Part shown: positions 17,401-26,728 of the stretch, in pieces
Numbering within the stretch: position 1 is the stretch's first letter
How the letters are laid out: each line of letters starts with the position of its first letter
Origin: Streptomyces sp. B21-083
GTDB lineage: Bacteria; Actinomycetota; Actinomycetes; Streptomycetales; Streptomycetaceae
NCBI RefSeq assembly: GCF_036898825.1
Contig: NZ_JARUND010000001.1
Coordinates: forward strand, 4,216,001 to 4,280,000
DNA: 64,000 nt
Reading direction: 5' to 3'
Notes under the pieces: generated by a model
Database searches by the model: none
What the model was told of the DNA's origin: nothing
What the model saw: the letters and a program-made list of their open reading frames with translations, nothing else
Made by a program: the position numbers and the translations under genes

Positions 17401-20400
17401 TGAAGGTGGTGAGGTTGCGGGAGTCCGTGACGCTGGTGCGGCGGTCGAGGTCGTCGTAGGCGAAGGACGCCGCGCCGACATCGGGGTCGGTGGAGTCGGT
17501 CATCCGGCCGCGGGAGTCGTAGTTGTACGTCCACAGGTTGCCGACCGGGTCCTTGACCTGCTGGCGGTTGCCACGGGAGTCGTAGGAGTACCAGGTGTTG
17601 CGCCAGTGGCTCAGGCCGCTGTTGGTGTAGTGCTGGACGAGGTTGACGCGTCCGAGAGCATCGGTCCAGGTCTTGACGGGGGGTGTGGCGCCGCCGGCCG
17701 GGCGGGTCAGCGTCCAGTCGTCGCCATAGGTGGCTGTGCTGGAGTAGACCTCCTTGCCGCCGTGGAGAGTCGTCGTCTTGATCGCGCGTTCCAGACCGTC
17801 GTACGTGCTCCGGGTCATGGTGGGTACGAGCGAGTCGGACTTGCGCTTGAACTGCTTGGCCTGCGGCTCGCCCTGGACCAGGTAGCCGCCGGTCTGCTCC
17901 CTGACCAGGCCGTGGTCGTCGTAGCGGGTGTCGGTGATGACGCGGCCCCGGCCGTGGGCTTCGGCCTGGGTCTGGAAGGGGCGCGAGAGTCCGTCGTAGA
18001 TGGTGGTCTGCTTGGCGTAGGTGCCGTTGTCACGGAGGGTCTCGACGGTCACCGTGCTGGGAGTGGTCACGCTGGTGGTGGCCTTGGCCATCTGGTACGT
18101 GATCTTGACGTTCGGGGTCTGGCTTCCCGAGGAGCGGGAAGGGGACCAGCCGTTGACCAGGCGGCCGAGCGCGTCGTACTCGGTGCGGGTGACCCGGTTG
18201 TTGGTGTCCGTGACGGTGAGCGGAAGGCCGCGGCCCGGGTCGAAGGTGGTGAGGGAGGTGTGGCCTGCCGGGTTGATCGTCTTGACGGCGGTCACCGGGC
18301 CACCCGTGGACGGGGTGTACTGCGTCTCGGTCTTGACCACGCCGACCGAGCCGGGGGCGGTCACGAAGCGGATCCGGCCCAGGTCGTCGTAGGTGGAGGT
18401 GGTGACGACGGAGTAGCCGGAGCCCGAGGCCGGGTTGGTCGCCACGCTGGTGGGCAGGCCCCTGACCGGGAGAGCGCCGTAGGCGAGGTTGTCGTAGCTG
18501 GTCCGGGCGGCGCTGATCAACTGGGTCGCGGGGTCCGCGGAGTCGTGGGCCGCGCAGGAGGTCGCCGTCGTACGGACCTGTGTGGGCAGGCCGATGATGT
18601 TGGCGGCCGTCGTGTTGTTGGCGTATTCCGTCTTGGTGCAGCGGTACTCGCTGGAGGCCTCGGCGCCGCCGGACCCGGGCTTGACCACGGATGTCTGTAC
18701 CTGGACGGGGAGTCCGTAGTCGGGGTCGACCTCGGTCTCGGTGCGTACGGCCTGCCAGTTGTCGGTGCCGAGCATCTGGATGGCATCGGTGCGCCGGATG
18801 CCCGTCTGGTGGGCCAGCAGGGGCGAGGTGTCGTTGTCCCGGGTGCGGGAGGCGGTCTGTCTGGACCAGGGGTAGTTGAGGGTTCGCTTGACGATGGGGT
18901 CGGGGGTGCCGTCGACATGCAGGAAGCTGCCCGTGTAGCTGATGCTCTCCGCGACCATGCCCGCGTACTGGGGTGCGTCGTCGGCGAGGAGCGTCTTTTC
19001 GTTCTTGGAGTCCTTGACGGCACCGCCCGCGCCACGGAAGTAGCGGACGACCGAGTAGGACTGGGTCTGAGCGGATGTGCCGCCGCTCTTCTTCCCCTCG
19101 GTCGTGGCCACCTTCTGGTAGCCACGCCACACACCGTAGGTACGCAGGGACGGCTTGGAGAACTCGTCGTCGTCCTTGCCCCAAGCCGGGTCCGTGTAGG
19201 TGTACCCGGTGACGATCGCGTCGGAGACCCCTGAAATCCTGTCCGTCTCGGTCACCGTGTCGACGACGTACTTGTTGAACCAGGCGATCTTCGGGGTTTC
19301 CACGTCACCGTCCGGGGACCACCGGACCGGATAGCAGGTGCCGTGGTTGTCCTCGGGGGAGACGGTCGGCTGGGTCCGGCAGCCACCGTCGTACGTCACC
19401 GCGATGGAGCCGCCCTGCTCGGTGCGGACACTGCCGATACGGGGACGGATGAAGCCCGGACGCGCGTCGTTCTTGCTGCGGGGGACGAGGTTGGGGAGTT
19501 GGTTGTCGGCGAAGTAGCCACTCAGCGCCTCGCCCTTCGAGGCGGGGGAGTACGGGGCGAAGCTGACGCCGTCCGTCGACATCACGGTGCCGGAGGTGTC
19601 GCCAGGGGCGAAGCCGGTACGGGTGATGGAGTTGAGCCAGAGGGCGGGTGAGGTGTCGTACCAGTCACGGGGGAAGGACTGGTGGAGCGTGTACGTGTCG
19701 ACCTTGGTCAGCCCGGAAGTGCCGGGGCGGGCGGCCTCGGTGGTCACGGATGCCAGACGCATCCGGGTCCAGAAGGAGGGGAAGGCCGGGCAGAGCTTGG
19801 ACGTGGACTTGCAGTTGAGGTTGCCGGGGCTGTCCCACCAGGGTTGGTACGAGCCTGGGTTGTCGGTGACGTCGAACTTCGCGGCGGCGCAGGAACCGTC
19901 GGTCTCCAGGCAACGCTCCTCGGCGTTGAAGAGGACCCTCGCGGAGGGCGAGTTGAGGTCACTGGTGCGCAGGCCGTACTCGATGGAGAGGGGGTAGCCA
20001 CCACGGTCGTACGCCACCGGGGTCTTGAACTTCTTGTTGGCCGCGTAGTAGTTGGTGTCCCGCTTCCAGTTGACGATCATCGCGTTGCCGTTGACGTCGA
20101 CGACCTTGTCCAGACCCCAGTGCCAGGCCTGGTCGCAGCGGGAGTCGGCGAAGGCGGCCTGGTGGCAGGGCTCACCGGGGTGGTTGCCGTAGACCGGGAC
20201 GGTGAAGACGGAGTCGGTCGCGGCGTGCGAGCCGCCCACCTTGTTCTGACCGAAGTAGTACTTCGTGCCGTCGGGAGTGGTGACGAGCCAGTACTCGTCG
20301 TTGTTGTCCTTGTTGTCGCCGTCGCCGTCGGTCCTCAACTCGACGCGGGTGCCGTCGTCGTTCTGGGGGCGGTAGATCTCGGACGTGGAGTTCGCCCGCA

Positions 20401-21643
20401 CCAGCTCGACCGTCCTGCCGCCGAGCGACATGACCGCGTTGTACGAGACCCAGCACAGGTCCGGGGTCTTGTACTTCTTCTCCTTGTTGTTGGCCGCCCC
20501 GTCCGGGACGTCGTCGCGGTCGTCCTTGCACGTGCGGTATCGGCGCTCGATGTGGCCCGGGTCGTAGTCCCAGCCCTCGCCGATCCAGGACACCTGCGGA
20601 GAGGAGGTGGCGGTCTTGCCGTCCACTGTCTGCGAGTTGTAGCCGAAGGAGATCTGCGGGGCGGGACCGGCGGGCGCGGGCGGGACGGTGAGCGGGTAGG
20701 ACCAGGTGAACGCACCTGACGAACTGCCGGCCGCCCATTTGCCGCTGGAGGCCAGCGGGGTCGCCTTGAACGAACCGCCCGCGCTCCCACCGGAGTCCAC
20801 GGCACCGATGACCGCCTTGTCGCCGCTGGCGGCTGCCGGTCGGGCCCGGGTGTACGAGGCCTGGATGACACCGGAGGAGTCGACTGGGGCTGCGGAGGCC
20901 GCGGAGGTGAAGACGGTGCCGTCGGCAGCCGTATCGACAGTGGCGGTGATGGTCTTGGTGCTGGTGTCGTTGTCCGTGTCCAGCTCGGTGTACGCCTGGC
21001 ACTCCTCCACATCGGGAGTCGAGAGGTAGCACTCGGGGAACTGGACGAAGTGCAGGCGGGAGGCCCAGTCGGCCCCGTAGAGATTCTCGAACGTCTTGTA
21101 GCTGAGCTGGACGGAGATCGGCACCGAGCCGGTGGCGGGCGCCGCCACCGAGATCACCGCGCCGTCGACGCCGGCCGACACGGGCGCTGTACGGGAGGCG
21201 ACGGTGACCGACCAGGAGCCGGTCGGTGCGGCGGCGTCCGGAGCCTGGCCCAGCTTCACCGGCAGATTGCCGGCGGGCTTGTAGGCGGCCTGGGCCACGG
21301 CGGAGCCAGTCTGTAGAGCGGCCGTTGACGTGGCGCTCCCGAAGTCGACCGGTTGGGTGCCGAAGGTGGCCGGGGTGGTGGTACCGGCCGGGGCTTCGTC
21401 CCGGTTGGCCAGAGCGGACAGGCCGATCTTGTCGAGCTTGGGGTTGGCGTCGGTACCGGTGACGAGTTGTTCGTCGGGAAGGTCCTCCAACGGAACGTCA
21501 TCGCGAGGTACTTCCACGCTCGCCGGATCCGGCGGCAGGGCCAGGGCCTGGGTCGGCAACATGGCGATCGACAGCGTCAGCACCAGGGTGGAGAGCAGGG
21601 CCGACCGACGGCCTCTGAGGCGCGCGGACGTAAAGAGTGACAC
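14402..21643 (-). CDS. Giant secreted Rhs-repeat polymorphic toxin with ricin-B lectin domain
   Basis: About 2413 residues; the first codon is taken as the GTG at 21643, after a G-rich leader (a GTG at 21691 has none). Signal peptide about 1-40. Then comes a beta-rich shell region containing ISFGYNSQTVDGKTATSSPQVSWIGEGWDYDPG, followed by a long array of YD/Rhs repeats such as TRTEYDALGRLVNGW and YTYDPTGALGQLS. A ricin-B (QxW)3 lectin of about 115 residues sits near 1820-1935 (SDAQKWTLAF, SNAQKWTQGA, STAQRWTVTD). The Rhs core follows (DPLGTATTAVDE, GAREYDQAIGRFVSADPVMD), ending DPTGLW near 2110. The last about 300 residues are a variable toxin module with HADVIFWANGEVYIWEVKPN, a likely PD-(D/E)xK nuclease site. 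Confidence 0.88.
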   Translation of the reverse strand: MSLFTSARLRGRRSALLSTLVLTLSIAMLPTQALALPPDPASVEVPRDDVPLEDLPDEQLVTGTDANPKLDKIGLSALANRDEAPAGTTTPATFGTQPVDFGSATSTAALQTGSAVAQAAYKPAGNLPVKLGQAPDAAAPTGSWSVTVASRTAPVSAGVDGAVISVAAPATGSVPISVQLSYKTFENLYGADWASRLHFVQFPECYLSTPDVEECQAYTELDTDNDTSTKTITATVDTAADGTVFTSAASAAPVDSSGVIQASYTRARPAAASGDKAVIGAVDSGGSAGGSFKATPLASSGKWAAGSSSGAFTWSYPLTVPPAPAGPAPQISFGYNSQTVDGKTATSSPQVSWIGEGWDYDPGHIERRYRTCKDDRDDVPDGAANNKEKKYKTPDLCWVSYNAVMSLGGRTVELVRANSTSEIYRPQNDDGTRVELRTDGDGDNKDNNDEYWLVTTPDGTKYYFGQNKVGGSHAATDSVFTVPVYGNHPGEPCHQAAFADSRCDQAWHWGLDKVVDVNGNAMIVNWKRDTNYYAANKKFKTPVAYDRGGYPLSIEYGLRTSDLNSPSARVLFNAEERCLETDGSCAAAKFDVTDNPGSYQPWWDSPGNLNCKSTSKLCPAFPSFWTRMRLASVTTEAARPGTSGLTKVDTYTLHQSFPRDWYDTSPALWLNSITRTGFAPGDTSGTVMSTDGVSFAPYSPASKGEALSGYFADNQLPNLVPRSKNDARPGFIRPRIGSVRTEQGGSIAVTYDGGCRTQPTVSPEDNHGTCYPVRWSPDGDVETPKIAWFNKYVVDTVTETDRISGVSDAIVTGYTYTDPAWGKDDDEFSKPSLRTYGVWRGYQKVATTEGKKSGGTSAQTQSYSVVRYFRGAGGAVKDSKNEKTLLADDAPQYAGMVAESISYTGSFLHVDGTPDPIVKRTLNYPWSRQTASRTRDNDTSPLLAHQTGIRRTDAIQMLGTDNWQAVRTETEVDPDYGLPVQVQTSVVKPGSGGAEASSEYRCTKTEYANNTTAANIIGLPTQVRTTATSCAAHDSADPATQLISAARTSYDNLAYGALPVRGLPTSVATNPASGSGYSVVTTSTYDDLGRIRFVTAPGSVGVVKTETQYTPSTGGPVTAVKTINPAGHTSLTTFDPGRGLPLTVTDTNNRVTRTEYDALGRLVNGWSPSRSSGSQTPNVKITYQMAKATTSVTTPSTVTVETLRDNGTYAKQTTIYDGLSRPFQTQAEAHGRGRVITDTRYDDHGLVREQTGGYLVQGEPQAKQFKRKSDSLVPTMTRSTYDGLERAIKTTTLHGGKEVYSSTATYGDDWTLTRPAGGATPPVKTWTDALGRVNLVQHYTNSGLSHWRNTWYSYDSRGNRQQVKDPVGNLWTYNYDSRGRMTDSTDPDVGAASFAYDDLDRRTSVTDSRNLTTFTEYDTTGRVKAVREGSATASPIIEYTYDPTGALGQLSSTTRHDRTGDYVDRITGYDTDYHPTGREVTIPEGAATKGLSGKYGYAYTYTPTGKPLTATLPAVGGLAQEKVVTRYDSDGLAESTSGASWYTSDVTYSPYGEVLRTVSGPQPYRVWTTNFVDEHTGRVQRSVWDRETDVSHRITDAYFSYDRAGNVTSAARRQMDGTVGTTDNQCFTYDQLGELVHAWTSNVAIDTEAAGGTGCKSASGTNWGYRTDGQISAGPIAEAADSATDTTAPDSDLTASLSRTAPASGTVSTGTTAYWDAYTFDFTGNRASLTEHALGATAATATSAYTYGTTNTTTRPHLLTSRTVTKPNTTPVTSSYVYDATGNTTARPGAVTGQSLVWTSQGKLATASDGNENSAPITSLGGLCLDVRNSGTADGTVIQLSTCNGSDAQKWTLAFNGQLKALGKCATAVGTADGGAVQLSTCDNSNAQKWTQGANGSLKNTASARCLDISDPSASSGAALQIFTCSTSTAQRWTVTDRTDYVYDASGNRLLERTKSGATLFLGETEVTVSPAGTITRAVRAYAHPGAPTVVRTTTGAVTGHKLTVLLNDPLGTATTAVDESAGQPLTRRAFKPYGESRGTSAAAWPNRHTYLGVGIDDAATTGLTHIGAREYDQAIGRFVSADPVMDIADPLQMNGYTYANGSPISHSDPTGLWIDDGTGHSERRSGGSSGSSSSATASVAGGTGSGGSGNTTGLERNGGRTNLGNCLSMQSTAHDAAVCTTGFAAASWAQKNSIEGYLTVDIGLGGRDANMIPEAKADGSGGNGHADVIFWANGEVYIWEVKPNASKFSTNSRKYQYAFVKGPEQLARYADRLERLLEGQGDDRVVDVGPALSSGSFVYGANQKGRVWSEKDYAGMRYYGTDSDRKKQRSAVPSPKPGASPNAEIIPRSSSHPTAGPSPSNTGFYETLPPGQGSFWGTETGQILSAFGGFAMVTPAGRSIGAGATVLYELAA

Positions 21644-21931
21644 TGCTGATCCCCCCGGACGGCATGGAGCGGCCGCCTGGGAAGGCCGCACGCAGGTAAA
21701 ACCACGTCAAAGAACGTGGAGATTCTTTGTCTCACTTGTAGAGAAAGCCAGAGTTCCCTGTGGGTTAGTGGTAATGATCACATCATGTACGGGTCAATCA
21801 CACCAAAGCGTTGTTTTAGGGAGTCCCAAGAGACCGTGCTCCACTCGTCGTTGAAAAACGGCACGTGACGACAGCCGCGCATTGGGCCATGCTCTGGTCC
21901 CGTTGTCCCAGGGGGGAAGGAAACCTCGCGC
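21644..21931. promoter_or_regulatory. AT-rich divergent promoter region between rhs and DNRLRE genes
   Basis: 288 bp of unusually AT-rich DNA for this genome separate the two divergent secreted-protein genes. Short AT stretches such as TTTGTCTCACTTGTAGAGAAAG and GGTAATGATCACATCATG are plausible promoter material, but I cannot assign -35/-10 boxes. No gene is supported here. Confidence 0.4.
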
Positions 21932-24900
21932 ATGTCGAGCACACGGCCGAGCAGATGGCGCCGCAGACCCGGTCGCCGGATCATCGCGGCGGCCGTCGTG
22001 GCCGCCATCGCGGCCTCCGGCCTGACGTACGCCGGGTTGAGCGACAGCGGGGAGCGTGCACAGCCGGAGGCCAAGCCCCGGCACAGCGCGCCGTTGAGCC
22101 ACGCCGAGGCCGCCGCGAAGGCCGCGCGGACCGGAAAGACGGTCGAGGTCACGAGCCTGCGTACGGCGTACGAGACCACGTGGGCACGGCCGGACGGTCT
22201 GACGCAGCGACGGATCCACTCGTCGCCCATCCGGGCCAAGGTGGACGGGACATGGCGGGCGATCGACACCTCGCTCGGGCACACCAAGGACGGCTGGTCC
22301 CCCAGGGCGACGAACACGCGGATGAAGTTCTCGGCGGGCACGGACAGCCGCGGGCAGGACGACCGGGCCGATCGCGGAGCGGGCGCTCTCCGGGTCCCGC
22401 TCCTGGCACAAGCGGCCACAGCCGCGACCGGTAACGCACTGGTGACCCTGACCACCGGCGGTCACGACATCGTCCTGACCTGGCCGTACGACATCCCCAC
22501 GCCGATCATCGACGGCTCACGAGCGCTCTACCCGGAGATCCTGCCCGGCGCAGACCTGGTGTTGACGGCGGACGACGGGGGCTTCGCGCAATTGCTCGTC
22601 CTGAAGACCCGTGTGGCGGCGGCCGACCCCCGCGTGACGCAGCTGTCGTACGGCCTGTCCTCCCCCGATCTCAGCTTCTCCCTGGACCCGACCACCGGCA
22701 TCATCAGCGCCGAGGACAGCACCGGCGATGAGGTGGCGGTCTCCCCCACCCCCTTGATGTGGGACAGCTCGGGCACCCCGGCGCTCACCAACGGCCAGGC
22801 CGGCAGCAGCGCATCGCCGACCGCCTCGGAATCACTGTCCGAGGACGAGTCGAGCGCACCCGACGAATCCGAGTCCCCGACGGAGTCCCCAGAGCCGAGC
22901 GACACCTCCGACTACGTCGACTCGGGAGACACGGCCGCCGAGGTACTCCCGGACGCCTCCGACGAGGCTCCGGACCCGTCCACTTCGGAAGGTGAGGGGG
23001 CCAATCCCTCCGTACCGGCGGAGGCTTCGCCGGATCCGACGCATTCGGGCGCGAGCGCGACGCTCGATCTGCCGTCACTGGCAGGCCCGCAGCCGGACTC
23101 CAAGGGCACCCTCATCGAGACCGACCTGAACGGCTCGACCTGGACGCTGACGCCTGATCGGGAGTTTCTCGACGACGCGGACACGGTGTACCCGGTCTTC
23201 GTCGACCCGTCGATCCGCAAGCACCACAACGATTGGACGACGGCCTACAGCCGTCACCCCAACGCGAACTTCTACAACGGGCGGAACTTCAACCAGGGGA
23301 CGAGCGAGGCGCGGGTCGGCTTCGAGTCGGACACCTGGGGGACGTCCCGGTCCTTCTTCACCATGGACTGGAACCCCGACCTGAAGGGTTCCTCCGTCAC
23401 GACAGCGAAGCTGCACATTCTGGAGACGTACTCCTGGTCGTGCAGCCCGCGCACCGTGAACGTGTACGTCACCGGGCCGATCAGCAACAAGACGACCTGG
23501 CGGAACGCGCCCAGCATGACGGCCGGCAACAAGCTGGCGGGCAAGAGCTTCGCCCATGGGTACAAGTCGGCGACCTGCCCGGACGAGTACGAGGAGTTCG
23601 ACGTCAAGCGCGCCGCCCAGAAGGCGATTTCGGACGGCGCGGACTCCCTGACCCTCGGTCTGCGCGCAGGCGATGAGAACTCCGCGTACTCCTGGAAGAA
23701 GTTCCAGGCCAACGACGGCAACGGCCCGTACATCGAACTGGTCTACAACCGCCCGCCGGGCGCACCCACCAGGTTGGACCTCGATCCCGACCTGTCGTGC
23801 GACACCATCGCGCCGTACGTGAACGTCGGTGCCTCCTCGATCACCTTCTGGGCGAACGCGACCGACAAGGACAACAACCTGGCCTCGCTGCGCTTCGAGC
23901 TGTGGCCGACGAACGGCAGCGGCAACCTGCTGGGATCCAAGGGCATAAAGAAGATAGACGGCCAGGTCGGTTCGACCCGGGAACACACCGAGCCGTTCTC
24001 CACGAGCGGGCTGAAGAACGGCACCACCTACTCCTGGCGAGTGCGAGCCATGGACAAGGCGGGGGTCAGCTCATCGTTCGCGCCCGCGAAGTCGCCGTAC
24101 TGCCGCTTCGTCTTCGACAGTTCACGGCCGACACCGCCCGTCGTCACCTCGGTTCAGTTCCCCAACGCGGACGGGAACAACAACGGTCTCCACAACGAGC
24201 CCGAGGACGCCATCTGGAGCAAGGTGAAGTTCGGCTCTGCGGGCTCCTTCGTCTTCAGGGCCTCGCAGACGGATGTGGTCAAGTACGAATTCGCCTTCAA
24301 CACACCTACGTACACGGCTTCCCTCCCCCGTCTGAACGGGGCCGCCACCTCGACGACGACCACCTGGAACGGCGCCAAACCACCACTCGCCGGGCCGAAT
24401 GTGCTGTATGTGCGGGCCGTTGACGACGCGGGGCATGTGTCGGATCCCCGGAAGTACTTCTTCTACATCACCCCCAGGGACAAAGCCGATACCGCGGGAG
24501 ACTTCACGGGTGACGCGTTCGCGGACCTGATGGTGGTGACCGCCACCGGCGACCTCTGGATGTATCCCAGCCGGGGCAACTCCGACCTGACCAAGGGAAC
24601 CGGTACGTTCGGGCCCGCGATGTCCGGCGCCTACCGGGAGAACCCGGCGAAGGACCCGAACGGAAACGTGGCTGACGGCGAGCCGCTGTACGTCGGTCCG
24701 GTCTCGGGCTACTGGAAGAACACGATGGTCGCGCACCTCGGTGACATTTATGGGGGTGACGGTCTCCAGGACCTCGTCGCCGTGCGCGAAGGCAAACTGT
24801 GGGTCTACCCGGGCGACGGTTACGGCGCGGTCAACATCGACAAGCGTCAGGAGATCCTGCTCCCGGCAGGTGGGCCCAACCTGGCGGCTGTCACCCAGAT

Positions 24901-25435
24901 CGTGTCGTCCGGGGACGCCACCGGGGACGGCAAGCCCGACTTCTTCCTCACGGTGAAGGACAGCGACACCGTGGAGACTCTGTGGGCCCTCACCGGCTAC
25001 AACGGAGCCACCGTCGAGGCAGCCAGGGCACTGAACTCCGGCCCGGCGTGGGCGACCCGCGACCTGGTCAACCTCCAGGACATCACCGGGGACGGGGTCA
25101 CGGACATGCTCTACCGGATCGTCAGCAGTGGGCGTCTCGCGCTGCGCACGGGAATCAAGGACAGCGCGACCGGCGGCGTGAGCCTCGACTCGCTGGCCAC
25201 CTCGGGAGCTGCGGCCGGCGGTGTGGACAACACCGACTACGCGACCTCCGGCTGGACCGCCCCCGACATCAAACTGGCCTTCGGTACAGCCGACGCCGAC
25301 GGTGACGCCATCCCGGACATCTGGGCGGTCACGGGGACGGGCGCCGTCCGCTTTTACCCGGGGGGCCGTTCAGCCCTCGGTGCCTTCACGGCGGTCCCCA
25401 GCGGCGGCTGGTCGGGCATGCTGACCCTCGGCTGA
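21932..25435 (+). CDS. Secreted DNRLRE and FG-GAP repeat protein
   Basis: 1167 residues; ATG at 21932 with GGGGGGAAGGAA upstream. An N-terminal RR-rich segment and hydrophobic helix (IIAAAVVAAIAASGLTYAG) form the export signal. A Ser/Glu/Pro/Asp linker spans about residues 285-385. A DNRLRE domain follows (DWTTAYSRHPNANFYNGRN to TTWRNAPSM), then a fibronectin-like section (GLKNGTTYSWRVRAMDKAG). FG-GAP/VCBS calcium-binding blades close the protein (GDFTGDAFADLMVV, GDATGDGKPDFFL, DITGDGVTDMLY). Such proteins commonly sit beside rhs genes in Streptomyces; a role in surface display or Rhs delivery is inferred. A strong hairpin terminator follows. Confidence 0.85.
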   Translation: MSSTRPSRWRRRPGRRIIAAAVVAAIAASGLTYAGLSDSGERAQPEAKPRHSAPLSHAEAAAKAARTGKTVEVTSLRTAYETTWARPDGLTQRRIHSSPIRAKVDGTWRAIDTSLGHTKDGWSPRATNTRMKFSAGTDSRGQDDRADRGAGALRVPLLAQAATAATGNALVTLTTGGHDIVLTWPYDIPTPIIDGSRALYPEILPGADLVLTADDGGFAQLLVLKTRVAAADPRVTQLSYGLSSPDLSFSLDPTTGIISAEDSTGDEVAVSPTPLMWDSSGTPALTNGQAGSSASPTASESLSEDESSAPDESESPTESPEPSDTSDYVDSGDTAAEVLPDASDEAPDPSTSEGEGANPSVPAEASPDPTHSGASATLDLPSLAGPQPDSKGTLIETDLNGSTWTLTPDREFLDDADTVYPVFVDPSIRKHHNDWTTAYSRHPNANFYNGRNFNQGTSEARVGFESDTWGTSRSFFTMDWNPDLKGSSVTTAKLHILETYSWSCSPRTVNVYVTGPISNKTTWRNAPSMTAGNKLAGKSFAHGYKSATCPDEYEEFDVKRAAQKAISDGADSLTLGLRAGDENSAYSWKKFQANDGNGPYIELVYNRPPGAPTRLDLDPDLSCDTIAPYVNVGASSITFWANATDKDNNLASLRFELWPTNGSGNLLGSKGIKKIDGQVGSTREHTEPFSTSGLKNGTTYSWRVRAMDKAGVSSSFAPAKSPYCRFVFDSSRPTPPVVTSVQFPNADGNNNGLHNEPEDAIWSKVKFGSAGSFVFRASQTDVVKYEFAFNTPTYTASLPRLNGAATSTTTTWNGAKPPLAGPNVLYVRAVDDAGHVSDPRKYFFYITPRDKADTAGDFTGDAFADLMVVTATGDLWMYPSRGNSDLTKGTGTFGPAMSGAYRENPAKDPNGNVADGEPLYVGPVSGYWKNTMVAHLGDIYGGDGLQDLVAVREGKLWVYPGDGYGAVNIDKRQEILLPAGGPNLAAVTQIVSSGDATGDGKPDFFLTVKDSDTVETLWALTGYNGATVEAARALNSGPAWATRDLVNLQDITGDGVTDMLYRIVSSGRLALRTGIKDSATGGVSLDSLATSGAAAGGVDNTDYATSGWTAPDIKLAFGTADADGDAIPDIWAVTGTGAVRFYPGGRSALGAFTAVPSGGWSGMLTLG

Positions 25436-25471
25436 CGCTCGGGGAAGGCCTCACCAGCGATGCGATGTTCT

Positions 25472-25500
25472 CCGCCGCCATGCGCGATGCATGGCGGCGG
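25472..25500. terminator. Hairpin terminator after the DNRLRE gene
   Basis: A perfect 12-bp stem, CCGCCGCCATGC with GCATGGCGGCGG, closes a 5-base loop 36 bp after the stop codon. It has no U-tract, as usual for actinomycete terminators. Confidence 0.75.
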
Positions 25501-25503
25501 GGG

Positions 25504-25600
25504 CATTGGGAGGGCCTGGGCGCGCCGACGGCCCCTCGCAGTCTCGGAGTTGGGCGCGATCGTCGGCACACACAAAGTCCAGGAGGCAGCGCTGTCCTGA
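25504..25600 (+). pseudogene. Degenerate copy of the 3' end of the 8643-8948 gene
   Basis: The stretch shares TGGGAGGGCCTGGGC and CGCTGTCCTGACG exactly with 8856-8952, and GAGTTGGGCGCGATCGTCGG aligns with the same part of the intact gene. The reading frame shifts between the WEGLG part and the SELGAIVG...ALS part, so it cannot be translated as one product. It is a fossil of a paralogue. The rest of 25601-25672 shows nothing. Confidence 0.65.
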
Positions 25601-25672
25601 CGGGCGGCGGTGTGCGGATACTCAGTTACTCACTGCACTCGGATGAACCCGTACGACTCCGCGCGACAACCG

Positions 25673-26413
25673 TCAGCGCGTGTCATCACGCGCGTGCTGC
25701 CGTCGCACCGCATCCCGTAGCGCCGTTCGGACCGGCTCCGCCGGAGGTGGGCCGCCCGTGCTCACCGTGACGATCGCTTCGGCGACCTCGCGGAGTTTGG
25801 TGTTCGTGTGTTGGGAGGTGTCGCGCAGGGCGTCCCAGGCCTCGTCGGCGGTGCATGACTCGACGGCCATGAGGATTCCGCGGGCCTGGTCGATGACCGG
25901 GCGGGACTCGATGGCCTGCTGCAGCTGCTGAACCTCCGCCTGGAGTCGCCGCACCCGTTCCGCGCGTTCCGCGGCCACCGCCGCAAGGCCCTGTTCGGAG
26001 CGGAGGAGGGCGAGCAGGTGGCGGATGTCCGGCGGGAGCCACGCGGAGAGGGAGCCCGTGGCGTCGGAGGCGGCGGGGGGTATGGACAGGCCGGTGAGCT
26101 CCAGGATGCGGAGGGGCTGGCCGTTCCAGTTGACGGTCCATAAGGGGATGCCGGCGTCGGCTCTGAAGTCCTCCAGGCGCTCCAGGAACTGGAGTCCGGC
26201 CGTGTCCATGAAGGTGACCTCCGTCATGTCCAGGACCAGGCCGTTCGTTTCGCCGGGGAGCTTGCCCAGGACAGGATCGAGCACCGTGGTGCAGCCGTGA
26301 ACGATTTCCCCGCTCGATGCCAGGACCGCGGTGGTTCCCCACATCTCGGTGCGGATGGTCAGTGGCCCGTTGCCCAGTGACGGCGACGGTGGAGATACGG
26401 GGGCGACAGACAT
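25673..26413 (-). CDS. STAS-ANTAR fusion regulator
   Basis: 246 residues from the ATG at 26413, with GAGGTG upstream. The N-terminal STAS (anti-anti-sigma) domain has the usual phospho-acceptor region in VLDMTEVTFMDTAGLQFLERL. The C-terminal ANTAR RNA-binding domain is QLQQAIESRPVIDQARGILM with the helix pair ESCTADEAWDALRDTSQHTN. ANTAR proteins bind tandem hairpins in mRNA to prevent termination. The fusion suggests that sigma-factor partner switching and antitermination are linked. It is divergent from the STAS/ATPase pair. Confidence 0.88.
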   Translation of the reverse strand: MSVAPVSPPSPSLGNGPLTIRTEMWGTTAVLASSGEIVHGCTTVLDPVLGKLPGETNGLVLDMTEVTFMDTAGLQFLERLEDFRADAGIPLWTVNWNGQPLRILELTGLSIPPAASDATGSLSAWLPPDIRHLLALLRSEQGLAAVAAERAERVRRLQAEVQQLQQAIESRPVIDQARGILMAVESCTADEAWDALRDTSQHTNTKLREVAEAIVTVSTGGPPPAEPVRTALRDAVRRQHARDDTR

Positions 26414-26728
26414 GCACTCACCTCGGGTCCGGGATCCAGATACGCCGTCGGGGTCCGCGCCAGGCTGCGCGCGGCTCTGACATGGCCCGCGACTGTTTTG
26501 CTCACGCGCCTTCCCCGTCCGGGACGGCGTATTCCGGATGCGGCGTGGAGATACGGGGGGAGATTTCCCCACCACGGGTGGCGCCGCGCATGAACGCGGT
26601 TGTACGGGGCAGGCGCATGGGGCGGCATCGTGCTTGTCGTGCTGGAGGTGCGCTCGGCGTCTATCCTCTGTCGGCGGCACGGTATGGAGCTACTGGAGCT
26701 GGGTGCGACCGGCACATGGGGGTGGGGC

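Noticed and set aside
16000..19234. Several 200-860-codon frames antisense to the Rhs gene
   Set aside because: They mirror the Rhs codon bias, are rich in Gly/Val/Arg and have no domains or ribosome sites.
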